DNA of 64,000 nucleotides. Origin: an uncultured Cellulophaga sp. Its GTDB lineage: Bacteria > Bacteroidota > Bacteroidia > Flavobacteriales > Flavobacteriaceae. Location: NCBI GenBank assembly GCA_947491225.1, contig CANLIE010000006.1, forward strand, positions 1 to 64,000, in the 5' to 3' direction. Shown here in pieces: positions 32,392-42,754 of this stretch (positions are counted from its first letter, which is position 1; every line of letters starts with the position of its first letter). The notes under the pieces are model-generated. The model had not been told where the DNA came from, searched no databases, and saw only the letters and a list, made by a program, of their open reading frames with translations. The position numbers and the translations under genes are program-made.

Positions 32392-33453
32392 ATGGCAGGA
32401 AACACATTTGGAAACCTTTTTAAGTTAGCAACATTTGGCGAATCACACGGTATTGCAATAGGAGGAGTAATTGATGGATGCCCGTCTGGGATAAAATTGG
32501 ATTTTGAAGCAATACAAACAGATTTAAACAGAAGAAAGCCAGGACAATCTAAAATTGTGACGCAACGTAAGGAGCCTGATACTGTTGAGTTTTATTCAGG
32601 TATTTTTGAAGGAAAAACTACGGGCACACCAATAGGGTTTGCTATACATAACACTAACCAAAAGTCTCACGATTATTCTCATATAAAAGATTCTTACAGA
32701 CCATCTCATGCGGATTATGTCTATGATAAAAAATATGGTTTTAGAGATTACCGAGGAGGAGGACGTAGTTCTGCACGTGAAACTGCAAGTAGAGTAGTAG
32801 CAGGTGCTATTGCAAAACAATTTTTAAACGATATTAAAATAAATGCATATGTCTCTCAAGTAGGAGATATTAAATTAAACAAAACATATAAAGAGTTAGA
32901 CTTAGCTAATACTGAATTAAACCCTGTTAGATGCCCAGATCCGGATATGGCAACTAAAATGGAGGCATATATTAAGAGTATAAAAAAAGAAGGTGATACT
33001 ATTGGGGGAGTAATTACGTGTGTTTTACAAAACGTGCCTATAGGATTAGGAGAACCCGCTTTTGATAAATTACATGCAGAATTAGGTAAAGCTATGTTAA
33101 GTATAAATGCTGTTAAAGGTTTTGAGTATGGTAGTGGTTTTCTTGGCGTAACAATGAAAGGTAGCCAGCATAATGATCAATTTAATAATGATGGAACTAC
33201 TAAAACAAATTTTAGTGGAGGCATACAAGGTGGTATTAGTAATGGTATGGACATTTATTTTAACGTTGCATTTAAACCAGTAGCTACAGTAATACAACCA
33301 TATGAAACCATAGACAAAAAAGGTAATACGGTTAAGACACAAGGAAAAGGACGTCATGACCCATGTGTAGTCCCTAGAGCAGTACCCATTGTTGAAGCAA
33401 TGGCAGCTTTAGTACTTGCTGATTATACGCTATTAAATAATAGTATAAAGTAA
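32392..33453 (+). CDS. aroC: Chorismate synthase
   Basis: A 353-residue protein with the family signatures FGESHG near the start, [15 protein letters not shown] (about 103-117), [20 protein letters not shown] and the C-terminal [15 protein letters not shown]. It converts 5-enolpyruvylshikimate-3-phosphate to chorismate using reduced FMN, the last step of the shikimate pathway. Length is normal. It has its own well-formed promoter and stands alone, with other aro genes not in this window. Confidence 0.97.
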   Translation: MAGNTFGNLFKLATFGESHGIAIGGVIDGCPSGIKLDFEAIQTDLNRRKPGQSKIVTQRKEPDTVEFYSGIFEGKTTGTPIGFAIHNTNQKSHDYSHIKDSYRPSHADYVYDKKYGFRDYRGGGRSSARETASRVVAGAIAKQFLNDIKINAYVSQVGDIKLNKTYKELDLANTELNPVRCPDPDMATKMEAYIKSIKKEGDTIGGVITCVLQNVPIGLGEPAFDKLHAELGKAMLSINAVKGFEYGSGFLGVTMKGSQHNDQFNNDGTTKTNFSGGIQGGISNGMDIYFNVAFKPVATVIQPYETIDKKGNTVKTQGKGRHDPCVVPRAVPIVEAMAALVLADYTLLNNSIK

Positions 33454-33587
33454 CTTGAATAGTCTGTTTTTTCTTATTAAGATGACAGTTTTTAAGTTGA
33501 TAAAAAACTATATATATAATTATTGATTCAATTTTATTTGGAGCATAGCAAAGCAAAATAGTATATTACCCTCCAAAATATATTTAT

Positions 33588-34916
33588 ATGAAAAAATTAG
33601 AGTTGCATTGGCAGATAATGATAGGAATGGTCTTAGGATTACTCTTTGGATTTGGAATGGCTCAAGTTGTTTGGGGAAAACAATTTATACTGGACTGGAT
33701 AGGACCATTTGGAAAGATATTCGTTAATCTTTTAAAATTAATTGCCGTACCATTAATACTTGCTTCTTTAATAAAAGGTATATCAGATTTAAAAGACATC
33801 TCCAAATTTAGAAACATTGGTTTAAGAACCATAGGCATATATGTTTTTACAACAGTAATAGCAATAAGCATTGGCTTGGTATTAGTTAATATTATTAAGC
33901 CTGGAGAAGGTATTTCAGAAGAAACTATTGCTAAACTTTCAGAAACTTATGCGAACGATAGTGACATTCAAGGAAAAATAGCAGAAGCAACCAACCAAAA
34001 AGCAAGAGGACCATTACAATTTTTAGTTGATATGGTACCAGATAACGCCATTGCAGCAATGAGTAATAACAAGTTAATGTTACAAGTTATATTCTTTACC
34101 ATTTTTATGGGAATATCTATGTTGTTGGTAGGTGAAAAAAAAGCAAAACCATTAAAAAAGTTTTTTGATTCATTAAATGATGTGGTTTTAAAAATGGTAG
34201 ATTTAATTATGTTGGCAGCTCCTTTTGCTGTTTTTGCATTATTAAGTCAGGTAGTAGTTACTGCTGATGATCCAGAAATATTAAAAAAATTACTTTCATA
34301 TTCTGGAGTTGTAGTTTTAGGCTTGGCTCTAATGATTGTGTTTTATACCATTATTGTTTCCATTTATACAAAGAAAAACCCAATTTGGTTTTTAAAGCAG
34401 ATAAGCCCAGCACAATTACTGGCTTTTTCTACAAGTTCTAGTGCAGCAACCTTACCAGTTACAATGGAAAGAGTAGAAGAGCATATTGGGGTAGATAAGG
34501 AAGTATCTAGTTTTGTATTACCAGTTGGAGCTACTATTAATATGGACGGTACAAGTCTATATCAAGCAGTGGCTGCTGTTTTTATTATGCAAGTATTATG
34601 GCCAGAAGGATTAACGTTTAGTAATCAATTATATATTGTTTTAACTGCATTGTTAGCATCCATAGGTTCTGCTGCGGTTCCTGGCGCAGGTATGGTTATG
34701 TTGGTTATTGTCTTGGAAGCTATTGGTTTTCCTGCTGATTTATATCCAGTTGCTTTAGCATTGATTTTTGCAGTAGATAGACCTTTAGATATGTGTAGAA
34801 CTGTTGTAAATGTAACAGGAGATGCTACTGTATCTATGGTTGTTGCAAAATCTGTTGGTAAATTACACGATCCTAAACCCAAAAATTGGGATGATTATTA
34901 TGATGAAGTAAAGTAA
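33588..34916 (+). CDS. Dicarboxylate/amino acid:cation symporter (DAACS, GltP/DctA type)
   Basis: A 442-residue inner-membrane protein with about eight membrane segments. It has the family blocks LLKLIAVPLILASLIKG, the serine-rich hairpin AFSTSSSAATLPVTM (HP1), NMDGTSLYQA in TM7 (substrate and Na binding) and the second hairpin GAAVPGAGMVML-like segment (GSAAVPGAGMVM). The ending CRTVVNVTGDATVSMVVAK contains the Asp and Asn that hold substrate. It imports glutamate, aspartate or C4-dicarboxylates with Na or H; the choice is not resolved. A strong terminator follows. Confidence 0.92.
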   Translation: MKKLELHWQIMIGMVLGLLFGFGMAQVVWGKQFILDWIGPFGKIFVNLLKLIAVPLILASLIKGISDLKDISKFRNIGLRTIGIYVFTTVIAISIGLVLVNIIKPGEGISEETIAKLSETYANDSDIQGKIAEATNQKARGPLQFLVDMVPDNAIAAMSNNKLMLQVIFFTIFMGISMLLVGEKKAKPLKKFFDSLNDVVLKMVDLIMLAAPFAVFALLSQVVVTADDPEILKKLLSYSGVVVLGLALMIVFYTIIVSIYTKKNPIWFLKQISPAQLLAFSTSSSAATLPVTMERVEEHIGVDKEVSSFVLPVGATINMDGTSLYQAVAAVFIMQVLWPEGLTFSNQLYIVLTALLASIGSAAVPGAGMVMLVIVLEAIGFPADLYPVALALIFAVDRPLDMCRTVVNVTGDATVSMVVAKSVGKLHDPKPKNWDDYYDEVK

Positions 34917-34932
34917 AACTACTTTAAAAAAT

Positions 34933-34972
34933 AAAAACAGCATCAAAATTTTAATTTTGATGCTGTTTTTTT
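34933..34972. terminator. Bidirectional terminator
   Basis: AAAAACAGCATCAAAATT and its complement form an 18-bp stem with a two-base loop, between the convergent symporter and DUF4139 genes, with A- and T-runs on the two sides. Confidence 0.92.
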
Positions 34973-34984
34973 ATAAAAATATTT

Positions 34985-36988
34985 TTATAAAGAAATATGT
35001 TTGTTTTTAGGGAATTTAACTTGGTAAGAGAAACGTTCTTTTTGTGTTTCTTTACTTTTTAAATTTACTTCCCAAGTTAGTAAACCTTTGGCATCATTAT
35101 AATTTGCATTATATGTTTCTATTTCGCTTACTTTTATTTCTTTATTTTCTGATAATGGAATTCTATCCATTAATTTTATTGTAACTGCTGTATTTTTATT
35201 GTTCTTGATTTCAATATCATAAGCTCTGTTTAAAATACGATTGTTACCAAGTAATGATTTACTTTTAAAGTTACGATCTTGCTTTCTTGTAACAGTTATT
35301 CCTGCATCTACGCCTAAGGAAACAATCATTTCTTTTGTTGTTTTATAAGGATCTATAACTGTTTTACCAGCAAAGCTACCCTTAAAATAAATATTAGCCT
35401 CACCTACTAACAAATTATATTGTTCCCAATTTTTAAAGGATGCCGTTAAAAATACATTTTCATTTATAATTGGTACTGCTAAATATTGGTAGGTAGTTTC
35501 TAGTTTAAAAGTGTTTATTTCAATAGCAATTATATCACCATCAGACTTAATAGAGTATGGTTTTTTAATTGCAAAGGTTGTATTTGTTACATTGTCTTGT
35601 GTTGTACTCTTTTTTGTGGTAATTATAATAACTCCACTGCTAGCTCTACTTCCATAAACAGCGGTTGCACTATTACCTTTTAATGTTTCTATAGATTGTA
35701 TTTCATTGGCATCTATATCTCCTTCTATAAAATCTGGCATTGGTACGCCATCTATAATATACAATGGTAATTCTGGAGTAGATGAAGTTCCTCTGATAGT
35801 AACACCTGATACTTTACGTTCCATATCACTCACAATCACTTCTTCTAAGGCTTCACTACTTTCTTCTAGTTTTGTATTTATAATAGATGCATAAATTGGG
35901 ATTTCAGCTGTTTGCATTCCTAAGTAAGAAAATACTAATTCTTGTCCTCTTTGTATAGCTATTGTGTAATTACCATTAAAATCTGTTAGTGTACCAATAT
36001 TAGTACCTTTTATTATAACGTTACAGCCAGGTAATGGTTGTCCGGTTACATCTGTAACTACGCCTGTTACTTTTTTTACTGAAGGATTATAATGATATTT
36101 ATTTTTTTGTAATGCTTTATATTGATAATTGTGTCCGCTAACAAAGTTTAAGTATTTCGTATCTATAACTGGGCTATTTGTTTGTTTTATAGGGTTCCCG
36201 GTTGATAAATTAATTTTTACATTCTTCCATTCGTTTCCTGTATTCTGGTACACATTGGCTTTGTATTTAAGTTGAAGATTACTGCTTGTGTTTTCAGATT
36301 TTATATCATACGTTGGTACCCAACCAGCATCAGAAACTACATAAGAAAGTTCAAGGTCTAGGTTAATAGGTATAGCAGTATCAAATGTAATAATAAGTTC
36401 TCCTTGTGCAACTGTAGGTCCGGCAGTAAGTTCTTTAATTTGTAAATTTAAATCTCTTATAATTGCATTTTTGGTTTCTATTTCTTTATTAATAATAAAT
36501 ATCTCGTCTCTAATTTCTGTAATACGTTTTCTGTAATACGTACTAATTTGCTTTAACTTTTCTAAATCTAAATTATAAGAAGTAGAACTTACTTGTCTGT
36601 TTTTAGAAATTAACAATTCCTCTTCTTGTAAGCCAGAAATTTTATTTTTTAAGAATTGAATTTCTTCTGTTAATTTTTTAGTTTTTTCTTTCATTTCAGA
36701 AGCTTCTGGCATAAGCATAAACTTATCTAAATAATTAATACCATAGTCCATAGCTAAAATAGAAACTGACTTTAATCCTGAAATTTGAATACTATTTTCA
36801 TCAATCTTAGGAGATAGACCAGTAAATTTTAATTCTGTAGTACCTTTTTTTAAAACAAAGTTGCTAGTACGTGTAATTTGTGCACCACTGAGATACACGG
36901 TTACCTCTTTTATAGTAGAAGGAATTTTTTTATCGTTTGCGCTTATTGTAAGCGGAATTAGTAATAATAAGCAAAGTAACTTTTTCAT
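34985..36988 (-). CDS. DUF4139 (MuiA-like) protein with inserted carboxypeptidase-regulatory and TonB-plug domains
   Basis: A 667-residue exported protein (signal peptide 1-17). Residues about 25-190 are DUF4140 plus a long coiled coil; about 195-295 begin DUF4139 (ELSYVVSDAGWVPTYDIK). At about 303-370 comes a CarboxypepD_reg-like domain (VTGVVTDVTGQPLPGCNVII), then at about 380-460 a TonB-receptor plug in SusC style (PLYIIDGVPMP, IETLKGNSATAVYGS, GVIIITTKK). From about 475 DUF4139 resumes to the end (FSYQVKFP). There is no beta-barrel. A plug normally closes a TonB channel, so here it presumably acts as a protein-interaction insert. MuiA-type proteins are linked to cell-surface polysaccharide control in other bacteria; the role here is unknown. 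Confidence 0.85.
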   Translation of the reverse strand: MKKLLCLLLLIPLTISANDKKIPSTIKEVTVYLSGAQITRTSNFVLKKGTTELKFTGLSPKIDENSIQISGLKSVSILAMDYGINYLDKFMLMPEASEMKEKTKKLTEEIQFLKNKISGLQEEELLISKNRQVSSTSYNLDLEKLKQISTYYRKRITEIRDEIFIINKEIETKNAIIRDLNLQIKELTAGPTVAQGELIITFDTAIPINLDLELSYVVSDAGWVPTYDIKSENTSSNLQLKYKANVYQNTGNEWKNVKINLSTGNPIKQTNSPVIDTKYLNFVSGHNYQYKALQKNKYHYNPSVKKVTGVVTDVTGQPLPGCNVIIKGTNIGTLTDFNGNYTIAIQRGQELVFSYLGMQTAEIPIYASIINTKLEESSEALEEVIVSDMERKVSGVTIRGTSSTPELPLYIIDGVPMPDFIEGDIDANEIQSIETLKGNSATAVYGSRASSGVIIITTKKSTTQDNVTNTTFAIKKPYSIKSDGDIIAIEINTFKLETTYQYLAVPIINENVFLTASFKNWEQYNLLVGEANIYFKGSFAGKTVIDPYKTTKEMIVSLGVDAGITVTRKQDRNFKSKSLLGNNRILNRAYDIEIKNNKNTAVTIKLMDRIPLSENKEIKVSEIETYNANYNDAKGLLTWEVNLKSKETQKERFSYQVKFPKNKHISL

Positions 36989-37096
36989 AAATATTAATTT
37001 TTAAAGTTTTATAAAATTAGTTATAGTTATGCTTATAAAAAACTAATAGTATGTAAAGTGGTCTTTTGAGTGAGTAAAGCTGTTCTTTGAGCTAGT

Positions 37097-38362
37097 TTAC
37101 GATTCAGGACTATTTTTAAAATTTGTACTGCTAGGAAGCTCAAACAACTCTAATTCAAAATAAGAAATAGCAGCAAGTAAATGATCAAAAATATCTGACA
37201 TTATATACTCGTAGTTTCCCCACCTTTTATCACTACTAAAAGCATAAACTTCTAAGGGTATACCTTGCGGAGTTGGAGCCAACTGCCTTACCATAATAGT
37301 CATGTCTTTATTAATGGCAGAATGATTTTTTAAATAAGTATCTGCATATTTTCTAAAAAGACCAATGTTAGTAAGGTTTCTACCGTTTATTAAAATAGTT
37401 TTATCTATATTATTCTCTTTATTATGGGCTGCTATATTTTCTTGCCTACTTACAATATAATTTGTTATTAAACTTATTTTTTTAAGTTTTTGTAGTTCCT
37501 TATCTTCAAGGAATTTAATACTTTCTTGTTTAATGATAAGAGCACGTTTTATTCTTCTACCAGGAGAATTTATCATACCCCTCCAATTTTTAAATGAATC
37601 AGAAATTAAGGCGTATGTTGGTATGGTAGTAATAGTATTATCAAAATTTTGCACTTTTACTGTGGCAAGGTTAATTTCTACTACATCACCATCTGCACCA
37701 TAATTATCAAAAGAAATCCAGTCTCCAATACGTACCATATCATTAATAGATACTTGTATGCTAGCTACAAAACCAAGTATGGTATCTTTAAAGATTAATA
37801 AAATAACTGCAGAGGCAGTACCCAAACCAGTTAAAAATTTCCAAAGTTCTATATTAGTAAGGATAGAAATGGCTAATAAAATACCTATAGACCATAAAAA
37901 AATCATAAATACCTGTATATAGCTATCTATAGGTTTGTCTTTAAGGTTAGGTAAGGTTTTAAAAAAATCTTTTACTGTATTAAGTAAACTTCTAATAACC
38001 CAAAGCGTTAGTATAATACCAAATACTTCTACCCCTTTTAAAACAAATACTTGTGCTTTCTCAAAATCATTAAAAACAAAGGGTAGTGTATTGTATGCTA
38101 TGACAATAGGTACTATGTGCGCTATATTTCTAGGTACTTTGTTGCGTACTAAAAAATTATCAAAACTGGTTTTAGATGATTTTGCAAAACGCTCAAAAAC
38201 AGTTATAAGTAGTTTTCTTAATAAATAATCAAAGATATAAAGAGCTACTGCTAATAGTAATAAGAGTATTAATGTGTTTAAGTACTTAGCGTAAATATCA
38301 CTTACACCAATGTCTACTAAGTAATCATATAGTAAATTAGAAATTTGATTAAAACTATACAT
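37097..38362 (-). CDS. Mechanosensitive ion channel, MscS family (YbdG-like)
   Basis: A 421-residue membrane protein with four to five N-terminal segments and a pore helix region (GLGTASAVILLIFKDTILGFVASIQ). The MscS beta domain follows (MVRIGDWISFDNYGADGDVVEINLATVKV, read in parts). The length and the IPTYALISDSFKNWRGM segment resemble E. coli YbdG rather than the 286-residue MscS. It releases solutes on hypo-osmotic shock. Its start lies 39 bases downstream of the DCC gene stop, in the same direction, so it may be co-transcribed. Confidence 0.88.
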   Translation of the reverse strand: MYSFNQISNLLYDYLVDIGVSDIYAKYLNTLILLLLLAVALYIFDYLLRKLLITVFERFAKSSKTSFDNFLVRNKVPRNIAHIVPIVIAYNTLPFVFNDFEKAQVFVLKGVEVFGIILTLWVIRSLLNTVKDFFKTLPNLKDKPIDSYIQVFMIFLWSIGILLAISILTNIELWKFLTGLGTASAVILLIFKDTILGFVASIQVSINDMVRIGDWISFDNYGADGDVVEINLATVKVQNFDNTITTIPTYALISDSFKNWRGMINSPGRRIKRALIIKQESIKFLEDKELQKLKKISLITNYIVSRQENIAAHNKENNIDKTILINGRNLTNIGLFRKYADTYLKNHSAINKDMTIMVRQLAPTPQGIPLEVYAFSSDKRWGNYEYIMSDIFDHLLAAISYFELELFELPSSTNFKNSPES

Positions 38363-38404
38363 AAAGATATTTTGTATTATAATGTTAGATAACTGTATTG
38401 TTTT

Positions 38405-38812
38405 TTAGTCTAAAAACTTAGATTTTAACTCGGGAGTAGGTATCATGCATTCATTTTTTTGACCAAACCATTTATATCTATTTTTTGCAATATAGTCATA
38501 TACAAAATCCCTAATTGAAACAGGTAATTGTTCAAAAACCCACAATAATTTCCAAGCGCCTCCAAAACACTTGCCAATCTTTAAAGCTGCTGAAGATTTT
38601 GTATAATATGCAATTCCAGGTTCTATTAATATAATAGAATCTGTTTTCTGCTGATCTATATTTCTTTCTGAGATGAATTTTTGCCCTATTTCTCCCTGTA
38701 ACGTTGCAAAGCGGAAGTTATCTTTTTTATCATTTTTAATAATAAATTGCACAGAGCTATTGCATAGGTTGCAAACCCCATCAAAAAGAATTATTTTTTT
38801 ATTTTTATCCAT
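38405..38812 (-). CDS. DCC family thiol-disulfide oxidoreductase-like protein (DUF393)
   Basis: A 135-residue protein with IILFDGVCNLCNSSVQF, the DGxCxLC signature that names the DCC family, followed by FRFATLQGEIG. The CxxC-like pair suggests a thioredoxin-type fold, but biochemical function is largely unproven. The first base of its start codon is shared with the last base of the mutS2 stop codon, so it is translationally coupled to mutS2. Confidence 0.88.
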   Translation of the reverse strand: MDKNKKIILFDGVCNLCNSSVQFIIKNDKKDNFRFATLQGEIGQKFISERNIDQQKTDSIILIEPGIAYYTKSSAALKIGKCFGGAWKLLWVFEQLPVSIRDFVYDYIAKNRYKWFGQKNECMIPTPELKSKFLD

Positions 38813-40986
38813 TATTTTTTTGCTTGTACTAATTCTAGTTGGTCTACACTAACATTTGTAGTAAATAAGCCATAATTAACAACAGCTTTATTTTTTTCTA
38901 ATATATCTATGCTGCCAACAGCTTTCCCATCTAGCATACGTACCCTGTCACCAATTTTAAAAATTGGTTTTTGTTTTTGTTTCTCTTTAATTATTGCTTT
39001 TTTTGTTTCTATTTTTTTCTTTTCACGAATTATCTCTACTTTTTTTTGTACTTCTTGTTCTACTTGTTTTTTCTTTTCTTTTTGAGCCTTTACTTGCTTT
39101 ACCGTTTTCTTTTTGCGTTTACTATTTTCTGTTTCTACTATACGTAACATTTCAGAAACTAAGGTACGCTTCTTCTTGTCTTGAAAATATTTTTCAGCAA
39201 CATCATTCACTTTATTTCCCAAATAGATCATACGTTGGTTATGATCGTATAATTCTTGGTAGTTTTCTAGTTTGGATTTTATTTTTCCATTTAATTCTTC
39301 TAACCTCTTGGATTCTTCTCTGGCTTTGGTTTCTTCTTCTTGCAATCTAGAACCTGTCTTTTCCATTTTACTTCGTTCCTTTTGCATTTTTGCAATGGTG
39401 GCATCAAAACGTACTTTGCCACGCTCTATCTTTTTCTTTGCCCTATTTATTAAACTATATGGAATACCATTTTTTTGAGCAACTTCAAATGTAAAAGAAC
39501 TCCCAGCTTGCCCCAACATTAATTTAAAAGTAGGTTCCAAACTTTTAGAATCAAATAACATATTGGCATTGGTTGCATGTGGTAATTCATTAGCCAACAT
39601 TTTTAAATTGGCATAGTGTGTTGTAATAACACCATATGCACCACGATTATAAAATACTTCCAAAAAGGCTTCAGCCAAAGCACCACCAAGCTCAGGATCA
39701 CTACCCGTACCAAATTCATCAATTAAAAAGAGGGTCTTATCATTGCATTTTTTAAGAAAATGATTCATATTTTTTAACCTGTAGCTGTATGTGCTTAAAT
39801 GGTTTTCTATGGATTGGTTATCACCTATGTCAGTCAATATTTTTTCAAACAAGCAAACAGTACTTCGTTCGTGTACTGGAATAAGCATACCGCTTTGTAG
39901 CATTATTTGAAGCAAACCTATGGTTTTTAGTGTTATACTTTTACCACCTGCATTTGGTCCAGAAATAACAATTATTCTATTTTCTTTATGTAGGGTAATG
40001 GTTTGTGGCCAAGTTTTTTCATTTTTACGGGTATTGGTCAAGTATAAAAGTGGATGGTAAGCATCGCGTAAGTACATTTCTCTTTCTTCACTGATTTTAG
40101 GAAGAAGCGAATTTGTGTCTTGCGCATATTTGGCTTTAGCAGCTGTAATATCCATTTGCACCAAATATTCTTGGTAACTTTCTAAAATAGAACCAAAGGG
40201 TCTAATAGAAGCAGTTAATTCCTTTAAAATACGCTGTACTTCTTCTTTTTCATCAAATTCAAAATTATTAAGTTCCCTACTATGACGTAAAGTTGCCTCT
40301 GGTTCTATATAAACAATACTTCCTGTTTTTGAAGTACCCATTACAGTTCCTTTTACTTTTTTACGATACATAGATTTCACTGCTAAAACACGTCTGTTTT
40401 CTACAACAGATTCTCTTATTTCATCCAAATAATCTGAAGAATTACAAGAATTTAAAGCGGATAAAAAGCTAGAATTTATTTTGCCTTTTACAATATTTAT
40501 TTCTTTGCGTATAGTAAATAAGTCGTTAGAAGCCTTATCTTTAACTTCCCCAAATTTATCTATTATGGCATCTATAGCGGTAGGAATCTCAGATATTATG
40601 TTTAAATTTTCTGTATTGAAGTAGAGTAGAGGATAATACTCCTTAAATTTCTTAAAGAATTTGGTATGAATAATCACTGTATTACAAATACTACTAATTT
40701 TACGAAAACCAGAAACTTCTAGAGTAGCATTTTCTATTTTCAATAAATGAATTTCTTTTGTGATTGCATCAAAACTATGATTTGGAATACGGTTCTCGTT
40801 TACATATGAAGCTACATATTCATTGGTTCTACCTAAATGATCTAATACATCTTCTTTATTTTCAAAAGGCAAAACTTGTACTACTAATTCTTTTCCTAAT
40901 TCAGTATTACAACGTAGGCTAAGTTGTTCCAATACTGTATGGAATTCTAAATCTTGAAGTGTTTTAGGATGAATTTTAAGCATCAT
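38812..40986 (-). CDS. MutS2-type ATPase lacking the Smr nuclease domain
   Basis: A 724-residue protein from ATG 40986 (next ATG 40983). A TTG start at 41013 is rejected because it lies beyond the TACCTTTG promoter box. It has a core/clamp region, Walker A GPNAGGKS, Walker B LFLIDEFGTGSDP and TTHYANLK, then a long lysine/glutamate coiled coil (about 500-660) and a small KOW-like end (FKIGDRVRML). MutS2 proteins usually end in a Smr endonuclease domain of about 80 residues; none is present here, as in several Bacteroidota relatives. MutS2 binds branched DNA or acts on collided ribosomes; with no Smr part, cleavage is not expected. Confidence 0.88.
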   Translation of the reverse strand: MMLKIHPKTLQDLEFHTVLEQLSLRCNTELGKELVVQVLPFENKEDVLDHLGRTNEYVASYVNENRIPNHSFDAITKEIHLLKIENATLEVSGFRKISSICNTVIIHTKFFKKFKEYYPLLYFNTENLNIISEIPTAIDAIIDKFGEVKDKASNDLFTIRKEINIVKGKINSSFLSALNSCNSSDYLDEIRESVVENRRVLAVKSMYRKKVKGTVMGTSKTGSIVYIEPEATLRHSRELNNFEFDEKEEVQRILKELTASIRPFGSILESYQEYLVQMDITAAKAKYAQDTNSLLPKISEEREMYLRDAYHPLLYLTNTRKNEKTWPQTITLHKENRIIVISGPNAGGKSITLKTIGLLQIMLQSGMLIPVHERSTVCLFEKILTDIGDNQSIENHLSTYSYRLKNMNHFLKKCNDKTLFLIDEFGTGSDPELGGALAEAFLEVFYNRGAYGVITTHYANLKMLANELPHATNANMLFDSKSLEPTFKLMLGQAGSSFTFEVAQKNGIPYSLINRAKKKIERGKVRFDATIAKMQKERSKMEKTGSRLQEEETKAREESKRLEELNGKIKSKLENYQELYDHNQRMIYLGNKVNDVAEKYFQDKKKRTLVSEMLRIVETENSKRKKKTVKQVKAQKEKKKQVEQEVQKKVEIIREKKKIETKKAIIKEKQKQKPIFKIGDRVRMLDGKAVGSIDILEKNKAVVNYGLFTTNVSVDQLELVQAKK

Positions 40987-41002
40987 TGATTTTTTAGCAA
41001 GG

Positions 41003-41010
41003 CAAAGGTA
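41003..41010 (-). promoter_or_regulatory. Promoter -7 box of mutS2
   Basis: On the minus strand TACCTTTG matches TAnnTTTG, 17-20 bases before the two adjacent start codons. It decides the gene start. Confidence 0.55.
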
Positions 41011-41194
41011 CAATAAGTGTTTGATTTAAGGATTGATGCTTCTAAAATCATATGAATTGTACCTAATAACCTGATTTATCAAAATCGTTTGGTCGTTTCA
41101 TAGAAATTGAATTGATGTGATTTTCTTAAGTCAAACTCAGGTTAATTAATTAGGTTATACACTGCTTTTGATTTTATTATTTAAGGCTTATATT

Positions 41195-42691
41195 TTAAAT
41201 ATATACAGAAACAGTAAGCACAATCATAACAAAAATTGTTAAAGTTAAAACAAGAGGCCACACAAACTTTAGCCATTTGTTATAACCAATTTTTACAATG
41301 GTCAATGATGCCAAAATTAAGCCTGTAGGATTAATGAACTTAAATAACCCCATACCGTATAAATAAGCATTAACAATTAGTTCTCTTCCAATATTAGCAG
41401 TATCTGCTAGAGGAGACATAATTGGCATACTTAAAACAGCCATACCAGATGATGAAGGTATAAAAAACGTTAGACCGCTATAAACAAGCATTACAGAATT
41501 TATGAAAATTCCTTTCTCCATACCGTTAGTAAGGTTAGATGCATAATACAAAAGTGTATCACTAATAGCACCATCTTGCATAAGTACAGTAACTCCTTTG
41601 GCTATACCAACAATAAAAGCAACACCCAAAAGGTCACCAGCTCCTTTTACAAAAATTTCCAAAAATAGAGTTTCTCTTATCTTTGCAATGAAAGCAATAA
41701 TAACGGATCCTATTAGGAAAACTGTTGTCATTTCTACAAACCACCAATCTAGCTGAGAAACACCATACACCATTACAATAAAACAAGTGCTAAAAATTAG
41801 TAAGATTAGACGTAGATTCATTGTTAATTTTATAGTGCTTTCTTTGGAATGACTTCCAAATAATTTTTCTATTTCAGCCTTTTGGTCATATATAATGGAT
41901 TTTGTTGGATCTTTTTTTATTCGTTGCGCATAACGTATAATATAGGTTATACAAATTATGAGTCCAAGTAGTAGCATAATAAGTCTTCCTTCAATTCCTG
42001 TTGTCCAATTAATGCCAGCAGCATTAGAAGCAATAATGACACTGAATGGGTTTATGGTTGATGCTAATGTACCAATAGAAGACCCTATATAAATAGATGC
42101 TAATGCAACAATAGCATCATACTTTGCAGCTAAAAATATGGGAATTAGAATAGGGTAGAAGGCTATGGTTTCTTCTTCTAAACCAAATGTTGTTCCGCCC
42201 AATGCAATAAGAAGCGTAACTAAAACAATTAAAATATATTCTTTTCCTTTTAGTTGCATAGCCAACCAAGAAATACCAGCATCAAAAGCTCCTGTATGAT
42301 TCATAATAGCAATAAGCCCGCCAATAATAAGTATTAAAAAAATAATGTCTGATGCTTCTATAATACCTTTTATGGGCGATTTTAGAAATGCCCAGGCACC
42401 TTGAGGTCTGGCATCTATTTTTTTATAGGTATCTGGTATTCCAATAGGTTTTCTAATTTCACCATTCTGAAATTTTTCTAGGGGAATGTTAATTTTTAAA
42501 GTGTTTAAGTTTTCTTGAGTAGCCGCAACTATTGTATTGGTTTCATTTCCACTTCTTATAAATGTATTATCAGTTGCATTATAACTTAATGTATCATATT
42601 TTCCTGCAGGAATAAAGAATGTTAGTATTGCTACAACAGCAGCAATTAATATTAGTATGGTTTGTGCCGAAGGAAATTTAATTTTTTTCAA
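41195..42691 (-). CDS. YfcC/DcuC-type basic amino acid or dicarboxylate carrier
   Basis: A 498-residue inner-membrane protein with about twelve segments. The start FPSAQTILILIAAVVAILTF, a soluble loop rich in polar residues (about 35-100), GGTTFGLEEETIAFYPILIP and IGSSIGTLASTINPFS identify the YfcC/C4-dicarboxylate anaerobic carrier (DcuC) superfamily. Near the C-terminus FFIPSSSGMAVLSMPIM repeats the Ser-rich re-entrant loop. The substrate is uncertain (arginine/ornithine-type or dicarboxylates). It is divergent from ung. Confidence 0.85.
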   Translation of the reverse strand: MKKIKFPSAQTILILIAAVVAILTFFIPAGKYDTLSYNATDNTFIRSGNETNTIVAATQENLNTLKINIPLEKFQNGEIRKPIGIPDTYKKIDARPQGAWAFLKSPIKGIIEASDIIFLILIIGGLIAIMNHTGAFDAGISWLAMQLKGKEYILIVLVTLLIALGGTTFGLEEETIAFYPILIPIFLAAKYDAIVALASIYIGSSIGTLASTINPFSVIIASNAAGINWTTGIEGRLIMLLLGLIICITYIIRYAQRIKKDPTKSIIYDQKAEIEKLFGSHSKESTIKLTMNLRLILLIFSTCFIVMVYGVSQLDWWFVEMTTVFLIGSVIIAFIAKIRETLFLEIFVKGAGDLLGVAFIVGIAKGVTVLMQDGAISDTLLYYASNLTNGMEKGIFINSVMLVYSGLTFFIPSSSGMAVLSMPIMSPLADTANIGRELIVNAYLYGMGLFKFINPTGLILASLTIVKIGYNKWLKFVWPLVLTLTIFVMIVLTVSVYI

Positions 42692-42754
42692 TGCTAGAAA
42701 GTTTTATGGGTTTAAATATAATATTATTTTAGATGAATAAATTTAGATTAAAGT

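Noticed and set aside
40987-41013. TTG start for mutS2
   Set aside because: It lies upstream of the likely transcription start set by TACCTTTG.
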